Positions 1-10,714 of a stretch of DNA of 64,000 nucleotides are shown one piece after another. Every line of letters begins with the position of its first letter. Position 1 is the stretch's first letter. A program made the position numbers and the translations under genes. The stretch comes from Sordariomycetes sp. S80-01Y (lineage: Eukaryota; Ascomycota; Sordariomycetes): positions 930,001 through 994,000 of the forward strand of contig JAXQJY010000028.1 of assembly GCA_037042185.1 (NCBI GenBank). The letters are read 5' to 3'. The notes beneath the pieces are model-generated. The model had not been told where the DNA came from. It made no database searches and saw nothing but the letters and a program-made list of their open reading frames with translations.

Positions 1-1326
1 GGACTCGTCAATGCTCGTTGGCGAGTCGAAGACATTGCCCGCAGTCCTAAGCTGAGGAGTCGATCTCTGGAATCTGGAGTTGAGCGTGGGACGACGTTCC
101 CTCTGAACCGCCGAGCCTGACAAGGGCAGCCTGTCCGTCGAGTTATTCCCCTGAGCGACATGCGGGAACGTTTGTGATCGTGGAGCTTGCATTCGCGGCG
201 GTGCTGGGTTGAATTGTGCTTGATTTGGTGAGGGCAGGCCAGCTGGTGAGGTGTTCGAACGCAGACGGGGCGACTGGGCCTGTTGAAGGCTGGTCCTCTT
301 TGGTGTCGGTGGGAAGAGATGGAAAGTTGGGGAGCTCTTGGCTTGCGGCGAGGACATTCTTCGTGGCGGTTCAAGCACCTCGAGCGGCGGCTCTTGTTGC
401 TCGTCGTTGATGGTCTTCAGTTTGCTCAGCGTAGCCTGTCGCCGAGCAAGGAGTGACGAGGACTGATCACGCGACATTCTCTTTTTGTCCAACACCTGGC
501 CGAACATGACGCTATAACGCTCCATCGTGATATCCGGGATCTCGACATCGAGCAGCGGGCCCCGAGACTTTGGTAGATGGAATCCGGAGGCCGGTGCTGA
601 TCTCTCGCCGTATCTTGCCGGTGCCGTCTGGTTGGGTCTGTATGGCGGTTGGGGAGGGGCGCGCTTGGGATTCGGCGGCAGATGCGAATCCATAGCCATG
701 ATGGGCTCTGTGTTCGATCGCACGACCAAAGGCTTGTGTTTCGTCGAGTTCACCGCAACAGAATCGCTTCGAAGCACATTGGGTTTCGTCGCCGAACCAG
801 CAGGACTCATAACGGGTGTCAATGTGGGCTGGGGCGAGTTCGTCTCCGACTGAGCCTTCTTCTTCGCCTTTGACTTGCTCCTGAACAGTCCCCATTTCCT
901 CGATTTGGTCTTCGGCGTCGACTCCCCCTGTGAGTCCTGCGCATCTGATTGCGGCGACACCAGACTGGCGAGCTGAGGCTGCCATCCCGTCCTCGGGGTG
1001 GCGTGCGAAGGGCTGCCCAGCGCCATCCCGATAGCAATAACACCCGTGCCTTGCTGACCACCGTTCAAAGCTCGTACGTCGTATTGCGAAGGCCTGTCGA
1101 ATCCTGGTTGTGGTGGTGACGGTAACCTGCCGCGGATAGGAACGTGGAAGGACTGAAAGCGCTGCTTTTCAGCCGTCATGGTGCCAATGAGGAGATCATC
1201 GCGTGACTTGCGCTTGTCGTTTAGGTCGGCATGCCTCGCTGATGAAAACTGTCTCGAACCCGGACCCGAACTGCTGCTTGGTCGCTGGTCCTCGCCTAGA
1301 GTCGCCGTCCGCAGTCGTGGAGCCAT
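1..1326 (-). CDS. Partial conserved-type protein, low complexity, Ser/Pro/Gln rich, unknown function
   Basis: An uninterrupted minus-strand reading frame of 442 codons begins with ATG at 1326 (MAPRLRTATLGEDQ) and runs off the left edge with no stop, so the C-terminus is missing. The visible part is rich in Ser, Pro, Gln and Arg. It has a basic stretch near residue 125 (RSKSKAKKKAQ) and repeated SP/TP sites, which suggests a disordered, phosphorylated regulatory or scaffold protein. I see no catalytic motif, signal peptide or membrane segment. A second in-frame Met (MTAEKQRFQSF, start 1159) is a possible alternative start, but the frame stays open and similar in composition back to 1326. I do not recognise the family. 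That it is coding rests on the long stop-free frame and protein-like composition. Confidence 0.7.
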   Translation of the reverse strand, partial: MAPRLRTATLGEDQRPSSSSGPGSRQFSSARHADLNDKRKSRDDLLIGTMTAEKQRFQSFHVPIRGRLPSPPQPGFDRPSQYDVRALNGGQQGTGVIAIGMALGSPSHATPRTGWQPQLASLVSPQSDAQDSQGESTPKTKSRKWGLFRSKSKAKKKAQSETNSPQPTLTPVMSPAGSATKPNVLRSDSVAVNSTKHKPLVVRSNTEPIMAMDSHLPPNPKRAPPQPPYRPNQTAPARYGERSAPASGFHLPKSRGPLLDVEIPDITMERYSVMFGQVLDKKRMSRDQSSSLLARRQATLSKLKTINDEQQEPPLEVLEPPRRMSSPQAKSSPTFHLFPPTPKRTSLQQAQSPRLRSNTSPAGLPSPNQAQFNPAPPRMQAPRSQTFPHVAQGNNSTDRLPLSGSAVQRERRPTLNSRFQRSTPQLRTAGNVFDSPTSIDES

Positions 1327-2964
1327 GACATGGGGTTGGGGACGGTTCCAAACAATAGTCAAAGGAAGCGCATGAATGAATGATGGACACGAGTAGACCT
1401 GCTACAGCGAGTGTTGGAGGGCTACCTAGAGAATGAGCAGTGGGAGACGGGATGCTGCTTGTAAGTGCGTGCCCGAGTGGGAGCACACAGTGGCCAAAGG
1501 AGCGGAACAGGTCAAAGAGCCTGACGACGCAAACAATCGCCCGCACAAGTCAGGGCCTCCATCTCTTTTACCGACTCCGTGATTTCCAACTGTCCCACCA
1601 TCTTCCATCTCCCTCCCGCCAAGTTTGGATGCGATGGTTTGCATTGCTCGTGTGGACGAAGCCGGCGAAATGGCCGCGAGCGACAGGGGGTAACTTGCAT
1701 TGGAAACGCCGTTGGCCAGGGGCCATGTTTCAAGTTAGAATGAAGGACTAGGGCGAGCACCTGTTACAGATTATCCACTAGCTGCGATAGGTCCTTCAGA
1801 CGCCCAACATGCGCTGTCGAGTCTGGCGTCGACCCGCTGCGTTGTTTGTCTGACTGACCGACCCCTGGGGATCATTGAATGACAGATGCTGGTGATACCC
1901 GTCTGCCAAGCTGCTGGGGCACCCCAGACTTGATGCTTGTTCACCACGCAGTCGAGACTCTGAGCATCGCGACGCCGCTAGAGATTCAGACGATGCATCT
2001 CGCGGATCCGGAACTTAGCGACACTCGTCGCTTGTTTGAAGTTGATAACGGCTTGTAGCGTGGGTCGTGGTTGGGACGGGAGGTTGCTGATCAAGGTCGT
2101 CTTCCGACCAAGGCCATCGGTCCACCCCCGTCCACGATTGGAGGCAGGATGCTATGGCTAATAGGCAAATACGTCTTGAACTTGCTCGTGAGCCTGTAGC
2201 TGCTGCGCCGTGCATCGCGAGATTGCAGTGGGTTAAGACGAAAGGAGTGCGTTGTTCAAGGGCATAACTCCTCCTGGGGAGCCTCAGACCTTGCTCGTGA
2301 TGGGCCTTGCAATATCGGGATGTGCCTCGGGAGCGCGCGGGTCGGCGACGGGCCTGTGGAGATGACCGAACGATGCTCGCGAGGGTCTTTGCTCATCAAA
2401 CTGAAGCTTGGATGACTGTTGTCAACTCTCAACGGCAGTTTTCTGCCCACGAGTCGCAACTACCGAGTACATGCTACCTAAAGCATGTACGCGTCTGGGC
2501 CAAATAGAGTACCCGAGGATGGTGGCTCTTATCCTGGCAGCGCAGTGAGTGTCGGCAGTAGAAAAACCTTGTGATCGACAAGAGAAAAGGGCCTCCAGCC
2601 TAGATCGAGAAGTAATCAGCCGTATCAACGAGCACCTGGGCTCCTCAAAGCCGAGAGGTTGTCGGTCAAGCCATCTCAGCTCGTCACCCATACCGCGATG
2701 TGGAGAGGCCGAAAGGCGGAAGTACTGGCCCGCCCAAATTTGCAGCGGGGGGACCTCAGCGACTGACGGCATCTGTCTTGGCGCGTGGACAGGCGGTGAT
2801 ACAATTTGCTTGGGTGAGGGGCACAACAACAGCTTCCCAATAACAACAACCCGCTTCCAACCACAACGGCACAGCTCCCTCGCTACTTTGCGCGCAGCAC
2901 CTGTCGGACATAACCTTCGGTCGTCTCCTCTCGTATTTTCTGTCTTTCGAATCACACAACCAAG
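1327..2964. other. Intergenic region, divergent promoters
   Basis: This lies between the minus-strand partial gene and profilin. It probably holds both promoters. The last 150 bases before the profilin ATG are rich in CA and CT, as fungal leaders often are. I see no convincing gene, RNA gene or repeat. Confidence 0.5.
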
Positions 2965-3602
2965 ATGTCCTGGCAAGGTATGAAGAAAAGCCCCTCTCGA
3001 CCCCACCTCGATGGCCCGAGAAGCTAACCTCTGCTCAACAGCTTACATCGACACAAGGTACGGCCACAAGTGATGTACAGGAATGATCTCGGATAGGGCT
3101 GACCATCACCAGCCTGGTTGCCACCGGCCACCTCGACAAGGCCGCCATCATCAGCGCCGCTGGCGACAGCGTCTGGGCAGCCTCCCCCGGCTTCGACGTA
3201 CGACCCCCCTCGAACCTCGAGCCCTGGAGCGAGATAGCTAACACTGGTTAAGATCTCGCCCGCTGAGATGAAGGTCATCTCTTCCATCGTCGGCGGTGAT
3301 GAAGCCGCCAAGGACAAGGCTTTCGCAGATGGACTTTACGTCAAGGGCGACCGCTTCGTCATGGCTCGTGCCGAGGACCGCAGCATTTACGCACGATCTG
3401 TACGAACCCTAGATTTTACCTTGAAGCGCAGAAGCTGGGAAGGAAGCAGTCGAGCTAACCGGGACAGGGCCGCACCGGTCTCGCCGTCGCCAAGACCAAG
3501 CAGGCCATCATCGTGGGCCACCACCCCGACGGTGCCATCGCCGGAAACGCTACCTCGACCGTCGAGTCGCTTGCCGACTACCTCATCGGCCAGGGCTACT
3601 AA
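2965..3602 (+). CDS. pfy1: Profilin, actin monomer-binding protein
   Basis: Five exons (2965-2977, 3042-3057, 3113-3197, 3253-3399, 3468-3602) with GT-AG introns give 131 residues, the usual profilin length. The N-terminus MSWQAYIDTSL and the C-terminal helix ending LADYLIGQGY are classic profilin signatures. KTKQAIIVGHH and the GRTGLAVAK region form the actin and phosphoinositide face. Profilin binds G-actin, exchanges its nucleotide and feeds formin-driven filament growth at hyphal tips, through polyproline binding by the N- and C-terminal helices. The first two exons are only 13 and 16 bases long, so they are easy to miss. GOT1 converges from the right. I am very sure of the family, and the exon joins all preserve frame. 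Confidence 0.96.
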
Positions 3603-4051
3603 GCAAGTGACTGGTAAAGTGGCGGAAATAAGGTTACAGGAGGACAGGAGAGCACATAGCGCCGCCCACCACCGACGTGGCAGGGGCTGGCTTGGGAGGA
3701 AGGTCTTGATCTTCGGATAACGAGCGGTTGTCTGTCGGCGAATTCTGCATATAAGCACAAAACAAGATGTCCCTTTACTATGCGTCGGAATATTGAGGGT
3801 CTCCCGTGAAGTTCTGAAAGTCTATTCAAGTCCTGCTTGCTCGTGAAAAAGTATTAGAAGTACTATGTCGCCCGTTTCCTACCCGCTCGAAGCCATCTTT
3901 CAGAACGCCAAGGTCACCATTTACCCTCTTTTACCATGGGAAGTCCGCTACACCAGCCATATACCAAAGCACCACATCACCGTCTGCTCGACGGGGTCGA
4001 CCTCGATGCCCAAGACACTGGTCCGCCCACCTCATGGATCCGAGGTCTTCC
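3603..4051. other. Intergenic, convergent 3' regions
   Basis: This region holds the 3' ends of profilin (+) and GOT1 (-). I see no other gene. Confidence 0.5.
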
Positions 4052-4756
4052 TCAGACAGGCAACTCAGCATTCCGCCTCCCCAACCCAGATCTATCAACT
4101 GCCATGCCAATATACGGGCCGACGACGGGCAAACCCCTTGCGAATCCTGCAATCGTGCCCAGGAAGTCCCCGAACAGCACGGCGATACCGTAAGCCTCGA
4201 CGATAAAGCCGATAAATGTCCACTTGAGCAGGATCAAGACCAAGCCGGCGAAGAAGGCGGCCGTGCCTTTTGCTTTTTGTTTGCGCGCGAAGAAGAGGAG
4301 AGTTTTGGAAGGGCCGATTATGATGGTCAGGCCGATGAGGAAGAGGAGCTGCCGCCTGTGTTAGACTTCGATTCGTTCGAGGGACGGTTCGGACATCAAG
4401 GGAAACGTACATTGCCCATGGCAAGCCTAAGTTAATGGTCAGCTGAGTCTTTGGTAGGCAAAGGGAAAAGTCTCCTACATGGCGCGATCGAAGAAGAGCA
4501 TCACTCCTCCGACGAGGAAGAAGCCCCCTTTTCCTTGTTAGAATTTATTCGCATTGCAGTGACCTGCGCCGGCGCAGCGAGATATCTGTCTACGTACCGC
4601 CGGAACAGAAGACAACCCCGATCTCTACAACATGCGTTAGCAAGCGCTCTCTCATGTCATCTGTTGGAAAGCACATGGAGCTCGAGACGGATTGACGCGC
4701 AGCTCGCGTGCCAGGGGACCAAACCTACTCTGGGTATCCGTGAGCCACATCGACAT
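4052..4756 (-). CDS. GOT1: Vesicle transport protein GOT1 (Golgi transport, four-helix membrane protein)
   Basis: Five exons on the minus strand (4729-4756, 4598-4624, 4479-4527, 4411-4426, 4052-4348) give 138 residues, the length of yeast Got1. The protein starts MSMWLTDTQKIG. It contains the family pattern of an N-terminal amphipathic piece, then LFFDRAMLAMGN, LLFLIGLTIIIG, a basic FFARKQKAKGT loop, and two further helices (LVLILLKWTFIGFIVE and the FGDFLGTIAGFARGLPVVG region). Got1/SFT2-family proteins sit in ER-derived vesicles and the Golgi and help vesicle fusion at the cis-Golgi. The acceptor of intron 2 is ambiguous within a G run at 4524-4528. I chose the join that keeps the frame and gives GGGFFLVGG. 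Identity is very sure and the small exons slightly less so. Confidence 0.93.
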
Positions 4757-5613
4757 GGTCGCGGTGGTATCTGATCGCGCTGGGCTGTGAAATAAATGCT
4801 CGTCTATGAAAAGGTTCGCGTAGTAGCGCGAGGGTTGACAGGATCAGGATTATTTCAGAATCATCAAGAGGACAGCTTCCAGCAAAAGTTGACGATCAAG
4901 GGGGGTTACGTCGCGATTGACAGGCACATGCAAAGTGGGCTGCAGCTCGACTCCCCTGCTTTTCCGGCAGTGCGATTGGTCTGTTTCGATGACCGTTTCT
5001 TCCCTCATAAATTTCCGCCTCAGCACCGAAACACCAACCTTTTCTCGAACACTTCGGCTACAGCACGCATTGAGCTCCCGTCCCTCTCACGGGCAGACGG
5101 GTTGACTCTCAACAATGAATCGAGCACCGACATTTTCTACAAGCCGTAGATCATGCGGCTGCGCTTCAATTCACGACACATCTCTATCAAACGGGACACG
5201 TCGAGAGCTTGGGTACATTGGTATCTTGATATGATGCCTGTCTAGGCCGGTATCCTCTGCTATTGTACAACATGAGCATGCAAGGCATGCCATAATCTGG
5301 ACCTATCAACGCCGCGACGGTCAGAGCTTGCTCTGGCAACTGAGAATCGTCTCCTATACGGTCTCGGTAATCTGTCGAAACACAGGCGAAGAACAGACTC
5401 CTCGATCACGATTAAGCCGGAGCGTCGACTGCCATCCCTCTGCTTAACGGCTGAGGGTGCATAGTTGGGGCTTGACTTTGTTGGTCGGACATTCTCCATT
5501 CGTCCCTTGCAGTTCGCCTTTGTCGGAAGCCTGTTGTGGTGCTTTGCGTGAGTCCATTCCAACACAGCGTTGTCTGCCTCGTAGATGTTCTGTCCGATAT
5601 GCTCTTGACGAGC
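4757..5613. other. Intergenic region
   Basis: This stretch carries the GOT1 promoter (right of 4756) and the 3' end of the IES6 transcript. I found no supported gene. Confidence 0.45.
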
Positions 5614-6216
5614 TCATTTGAGCACCGTGTGCGCACCCCTAGCCTCCAAGAATTGCTCCGCCGTCGTCTGCGGCAACGACCTGATCAGCCCGAACACCTC
5701 TTTATTGTGGTACCTCAACCTTGTCTTCGGATCCAAGTATGGCGCTGGCAGGCCCGTGACGTCGCAGTAGTGCTTTGAGTGCGCCAGACTCGGCGCACTC
5801 TCAATGTTCGTGTACGTAACTGTTGGCGCCATCGCAACCTGCCCACTTCCTGTCGTATTTTGCGTCCTCAGGCTCTTCTCCAGCACCAGCTTCGACAAGC
5901 TCTGCGACGCTTGCGCTAGGTTGGGCTGCTCTCGCGCGCTTCCGTTGCTGCTCGTCGCGGGCGTGGACGTGCCGCTCGTGGACAGGCCATTGTCGTTAGC
6001 AGCGGGCGTTGCGCTGCCGGAGGCGTCTTGTGGTGTGGCGAGAGCCGAGGCTTCGCGACGGGAGGCATCGCCGACGATGGCTTTGAGGTTCTTGTTCCGG
6101 CGCTGGTTGGGCCGCCAGTTGGAGCTGCGGAAGTTCTTGTGGATGGAGTGGATGTCGAGTTGTTCGATCAGCTGTTGATGGGCGATCTGCGCCTCTGTCG
6201 GGCCGGTGGATGCCAT
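5614..6216 (-). CDS. IES6: INO80 chromatin-remodelling complex subunit Ies6 (YL1-C domain)
   Basis: An intronless 200-residue frame starts MASTGPTEAQIAHQQ. The N-terminal third holds the conserved FRSSNWRPNQRRNK box. A Ser/Thr/Ala-rich linker follows (about 50-115). The C-terminal YL1-C domain (about 145-195) carries HYCDVTGLPAPYLDPKTRLR and ends with EVFGLIRSLP, the usual Ies6/YL1 pattern. Ies6 pairs with Arp5 in INO80, where the module grips the nucleosome and couples ATP hydrolysis to sliding and H2A.Z exchange. ARP5 lies about 10 kb to the right in this window. Its start is only 248 bases from that of DAD4 on the other strand, so the two probably share a promoter. Confidence 0.94.
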   Translation of the reverse strand: MASTGPTEAQIAHQQLIEQLDIHSIHKNFRSSNWRPNQRRNKNLKAIVGDASRREASALATPQDASGSATPAANDNGLSTSGTSTPATSSNGSAREQPNLAQASQSLSKLVLEKSLRTQNTTGSGQVAMAPTVTYTNIESAPSLAHSKHYCDVTGLPAPYLDPKTRLRYHNKEVFGLIRSLPQTTAEQFLEARGAHTVLK

Positions 6217-6464
6217 TTTCAGTTGATAAAGGATCGGGAGCGCGCTGGGTGAAGCTCTTGGTCGTTTTCGGGACGAGTGACGTTGTGGTTGAGTTGGTTG
6301 AAAAAGGGAGCTTGTAGGTCCGGGACGGCGTTGTGCTCACGGCTGCGACGCCTCAGTGACGATCAGTGTGTGGGGTCACCAGATAAACAACCAACGCCAA
6401 AGTTAGACCTCTACACAACATCTACGCGCATCACATTGAAGTCTTAGACGATCGCGCTCTCAAA
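6217..6464. promoter_or_regulatory. Compact bidirectional promoter, IES6 / DAD4
   Basis: Only 248 bases separate the start codons of the divergent IES6 and DAD4 genes, so both promoters and both leaders must fit here. This is inferred from gene layout. I do not claim a specific binding site. Confidence 0.6.
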
Positions 6465-6899
6465 ATGGTGAGAAATCTTTTTAAAGAAGTGTGAGATTTC
6501 AAGATGCTAATGATCTTCAGGAAAGCCCCCACGAGCACCAGCAGAACCAGCTGCTGTCACGTATCATTACCAACGTCGTACGTTCACCATGGCTGACGTG
6601 CATTTTGATATCGCAACTAACACCGCAAAGGAGAAACTCAATGAAGCTGTTCTGGCCATGAACAAGAATTTGCAGGTATGGTGATTCATACCTACTTGAA
6701 TTGACGTAACCTGACAACTTCGTGATAGGATATCAACGTGCAGAACATGAATGTTGAGCTTGTTGCCCAGATGTTCAAGAACTACCAGTCGAATGTCCTG
6801 TTCCATCTAGAAGGTAGGATCGATATATGTGATTCCTGAATTAGAGAGCAATACTAATAGCGACCAATAGCAACGGACAACCTCAAACCACCAGCATGA
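6465..6899 (+). CDS. DAD4: DASH/Dam1 complex subunit Dad4 (kinetochore-microtubule coupling)
   Basis: Five small exons (6465-6467, 6521-6577, 6631-6675, 6729-6813, 6871-6899) give 72 residues, the known Dad4 length. The protein starts [17 protein letters not shown] and continues through [18 protein letters not shown] to [20 protein letters not shown]. This is a short coiled-coil protein with no other domain. Dad4 belongs to the ten-subunit ring that tethers kinetochores to spindle microtubules in fungi. The first exon consists of the ATG alone, with the intron directly after it. This is supported because the next exon (ESPHEHQ) continues in frame and contains no better start. All splice sites are GT-AG. 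Confidence 0.93.
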
Positions 6900-7224
6900 G
6901 GGAGAACTCGACGTGTCGAAGGTTATAGCCAGAGACGGCATCGGGCCGCATGATGATAACGACTAGACTGAATTGACTGGTTTTTTCGTCAAACTGGCAC
7001 ACTCATCTTTTGAATCCCCCTTCTTCAAACTGGGGCGATGGTTCCAGACTCAGTGACGCCAACGCAGCCAACCCAAAGGCCGAACACCCCTTAGCTACGA
7101 ATAAGGAACAATCATCAAGTCACACTGGATAGAAAGATTGATTTCAAGCCTACGCAGATGGTGCAAAGGAGATCAGAGGTTCAATTAGGTCCTGCGAGGG
7201 ACGACTTTAACGAACAATAACGTC
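6900..7224. other. Intergenic, DAD4 3' region
   Basis: This is the 3' side of DAD4. I see nothing else in it. Confidence 0.4.
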
Positions 7225-7960
7225 TCAACGCAAGTTGGCGTACAGCGTGTACTTTGTGAAATGCACCTCCTCCAAAGCGCTCGGCTTCGCCCAAAGATCA
7301 GTAACGCCTTTAAATTGGCCAACAAGCCTAGGATTCTGCCTCGCCTGGTGAGATCCGGGATCAGCTGGCTCAATTTCGATACACCGCATGCCGGGAATGT
7401 GGAGCTTTTTCCTGAGGTCAGCGATGGGTAAGAACAGGTTACGAGACCCTTCGATCTTTGTACCAGGCGTGACGGTGACGAACCCACCGCGATGCTCTAT
7501 ATCTGGCTGCTCAAAGCGCCTCCAGAAGCCAGCTGCGGTCTCGGCTGTCCGAATAAGGTTGAAAGGCAACCCTTTATCTGCCGTGATAAGGATGGCGTCC
7601 AGACTTCCCTCCGTCTCAGCGTGCGCCCATGACAGGTGATGGAGCTCCTGCTTCCAATGAACGTCAAAGAAGACTCCAAGGGGTAGGTAGAAGCTATCAG
7701 TGAAATTCTAAGACCACTTGGGGGATTCTGTTTGCTGTGGGTCAACGGTCAGAGGAGGAATCACCATCAGCGACCACTGATGCTTGCGAAGATGATGAGC
7801 GAAGAAGACTTCCCTGACTATGTCGGCCATGAACGCAGTCTCGAGCCTCATGTTGTTGAGTCATTCATGCACTGCTGCCACAACAGGCCACTTAGGATTC
7901 GGGATGGTGCTGAGTTTTATGTATTGTTTCACTGCGTCATCTAATGTGGTGTCAGGAGCC
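7225..7960 (-). pseudogene. Decayed protein-coding gene of unknown family
   Basis: On the minus strand a protein-like sequence can be followed from about 7960 down to a stop at 7225, but it is broken a few times and has no credible start. The longest clean piece (7225-7569, 114 codons) contains PDIEHRGGFVTVTPGTK and ends TKYTLYANLR. Stop-free stretches on its 5' side keep protein-like composition (for example PKWPVVAAVHE, HHLRKHQWSLMVIPPLTV and FYLPLGVFFDVHW). Another stop-free stretch farther out (8182-8460, minus) may belong to the same remnant or to another. I do not recognise the family. The part 7225-7680 could instead be an exon of a living gene with unseen introns, but no clean donor/acceptor chain was found. 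Confidence 0.5.
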
Positions 7961-10714
7961 AAAGTTGTCGTAGGCTATCACGCCATGTTGTTTGAAGACC
8001 TACTATAGCCGTCTTATCTAGTGAGGTTGGAGCGGTGTTGGATTGCCCTCTCACGGTGTGAACAATGGACTCTCCGTTTCCATGCTGATCCTGACGGCTC
8101 GACTGCCTTTTCGCCATGTCCAGTACGGCCCGATGTTTTTGCCCGGTGTTTCTCGAGCCATACACGGCGTGCAGTGGAAGTTCATACGATTAGACGGGCT
8201 GCAACTTTGTTGTGCAAGCGTTTCTCAAACCTCCGCAAAGAGACTCCCAAGCTCAGCTGTGTAAGCCTTACGAGATAGCTACGAACTGAGGAATCAGAAG
8301 TGGCTTCCAAGAGCCTAGGGCAACTCTCCAGAGGGATGATGGCCTCGAGGGATGAATAAAACTGAGAATCACCCGGTGAAGCCTCGCATATGACCGTAAT
8401 GATGGCGGCAGCAACTTTCACGACAAGGACAGCTGCTTTGTCTTGTAGGGACGGATAGACCTAAGGAATGTTCACCAATGAAGTGCCAGCTAAATACGGA
8501 AAGACGATGAGGCGTTGGTGGATCCTTGGGGATTCATCTCAAAGAGGACCCCAAAAGACAAATCAAGAGCGAGTTCACTGACAGTGCATACATATTGATA
8601 TTGTAACAGACTCGGCGGGAGAACTCGGCAGGAGAACTCGACTATCCACGGTCATTTCATGTCACGGTAAGTAACGGTGCAGATCGTGCCCCAAGAGCTC
8701 TTCAAATATCTGGGCAATTTATACAGGAGTAGATCCTAGACTAATTGTGCTGTCACGCTGGCCTTGCGGTCAACATGGTCATGTGTGTCGCCAAACTAAA
8801 CAGGTCCTTACACATCTCTTTTTTACGTCCGCAGCAATGAGAACGCCGCTAACCACACCTTGTCTAATCGTTTTCATGAAAACCGGAGGGCAGCGTCGAG
8901 ACTCAGCGAAACTGTCACTATAACAGACTGCCTTGGGTGCTCTCAAGCCGCCCTATGTAACGCGTCATGAAGCCAATGAGAATCTCGCAAGCACTGCCAA
9001 AGAATTCACTACCTATCAGGAAAAATTAGGCCTGAAAGAGATTCCTCGGGGTCATGAAGGCGAAGTCGTAGCGGGCACACGGGAACTTTGCTGTCAAAAG
9101 CCACGACCAACATGGCGACGTAGGCGTTTAGCGCCAAAAGCATTGCAACGAGACCTGAATTCGAATTACGTCAAAGTACAATGCATTTCTGTGGTGCAGT
9201 TGGAGCCACACACTAAATCGCTACGTTGCCAGTGCTCTGAGTAACCAGAGCATACTCTCTTTCCAAGATAATCCCGATGCGACCGTCGCCTCGCTAGGCA
9301 GGCTTCGTGAACTGCGACATCGAGATTTCTCCTTGAGATGATCTGGAAACTGGTCCAAGTGCAATTCCTCGGATCCTAACCCAGCGCAACGGAAGATTAT
9401 CATTGAATCTCATCATATCATCAAGCCAAGAAAGGGGAGTGTAAGTAACGGGACTAGCAGTAGTTGTTGCACTCCCGCATACAGTGCTCGCTTTAGAGGG
9501 CATCTGTACCAATGTGAACATGAAAATTGCGCTACCAGCTTACCATTAGTTTGCAGACTCAGTTAAAGTTTTCTTCCCTTTATTCCCCGGCATTACAGTC
9601 ACGGTCTGGGCGCTTATAATTGTGTATGACCTGGTGTCGCTGTGCAGCACGAGAAAAAGCCGGCAATAGCTGCAGAGCGCATACAGACTACTCCGTACAG
9701 ACTACTCCGTACGGAGTACCTTCGTAGCAAAATGGCGCCACTGCAGACATCAAGACATTACATGCAGCGCAGAAAACAAGCTCTGGCTGTTACAGACGGC
9801 ATTCTCCGACTAATCCTGGGCGGCTTTGAACGCAGTCTGAATTGCCGACGAACCCCAGACGCACTAGGGGCCGCGGGTAACCCGACAGTGTCGCAGCCCG
9901 ATGGATCTGGGATGCTTCTCCGCGTGAGGGAGAGAGCATTGACACATCAGACCAAGTAACCTTATTTCCGCGGCCTGATTGAGCATCCCAGTTTCGATGT
10001 GAAGATCATGCGTGGTAGGCTCGCGTGGGCTCGTCCTCGCCGTCTGTGGCTGCGATGGTTGCCATACCATGTTGCCTCATCACTGCCGACAGCGATCAAT
10101 GCTTAATTTCACTGCCATTATAGGACTGTCTTGTAACAGCCATTACCATTCAATACATTTCATTACGTGATGGCATCGTAGCCATGCGCATCTACTCCCC
10201 TGACTGACCAGTACCATTCTGTCGGGGGCCAGCTCGGCACTCGTTTACACGGCTGAAAGATCGACCAGACCGACAACTCTGGCATTGTCCGCCTCTTCAT
10301 GAATTCTACATGTATGTGGTTTGCACGATCTCATAATCTGCGAGTCGCAAGGTCTCGCATCCCAAGGGGTCAATGAAATGCCCAATTTTGCTCTCTGTAC
10401 TGAAGCTCTTGCCATGAGGATCGGTAGTCGCCAACTGGCTTTAGAGCCCGATGTCTCAGCTCCCAACATCTTCTTGTAACAAGCCATATATAGTATGCCC
10501 CTTGTTGGGACGAAGGACCCGCTATCTTCCTACCAAGTCTCGACTTCGCAGCCCCGGAGAGTTCTCGACCTCCCTCATCGTGACTTTGCTCATTCTTTAC
10601 CCAAGGTCCTACAGCTCTTTTTCTTTTCACGCCCTGGCGGCTTAATTTTCCTGCCCTGGTGGTTCTTCCTCTGATCTCTAGCGTTTTTGAGCTTCATACC
10701 CAATTATTATAATC
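7961..10714. other. Gene-poor region upstream of the dioxygenase fusion
   Basis: No complete gene was recognised. The region holds a possible remnant on the minus strand (8182-8460) and small direct and inverted repeats near 8611-8640 and 9683-9718. Its right end must hold the promoter of the gene starting at 10715. A TATATA-like stretch near 10487 could be part of that promoter. Confidence 0.45.
9683..9718. repeat. 14-base tandem duplication running into a 16-base perfect palindrome
   Basis: The unit acagactactccgt occurs twice head to tail (9683-9696 and 9697-9710). The second copy flows into tactccgtacggagta (9703-9718), which equals its own reverse complement. No terminal inverted repeats of a larger element or target-site duplication were found around it. 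It may be a short hairpin insertion or a remnant of a small repeat. Confidence 0.7.
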
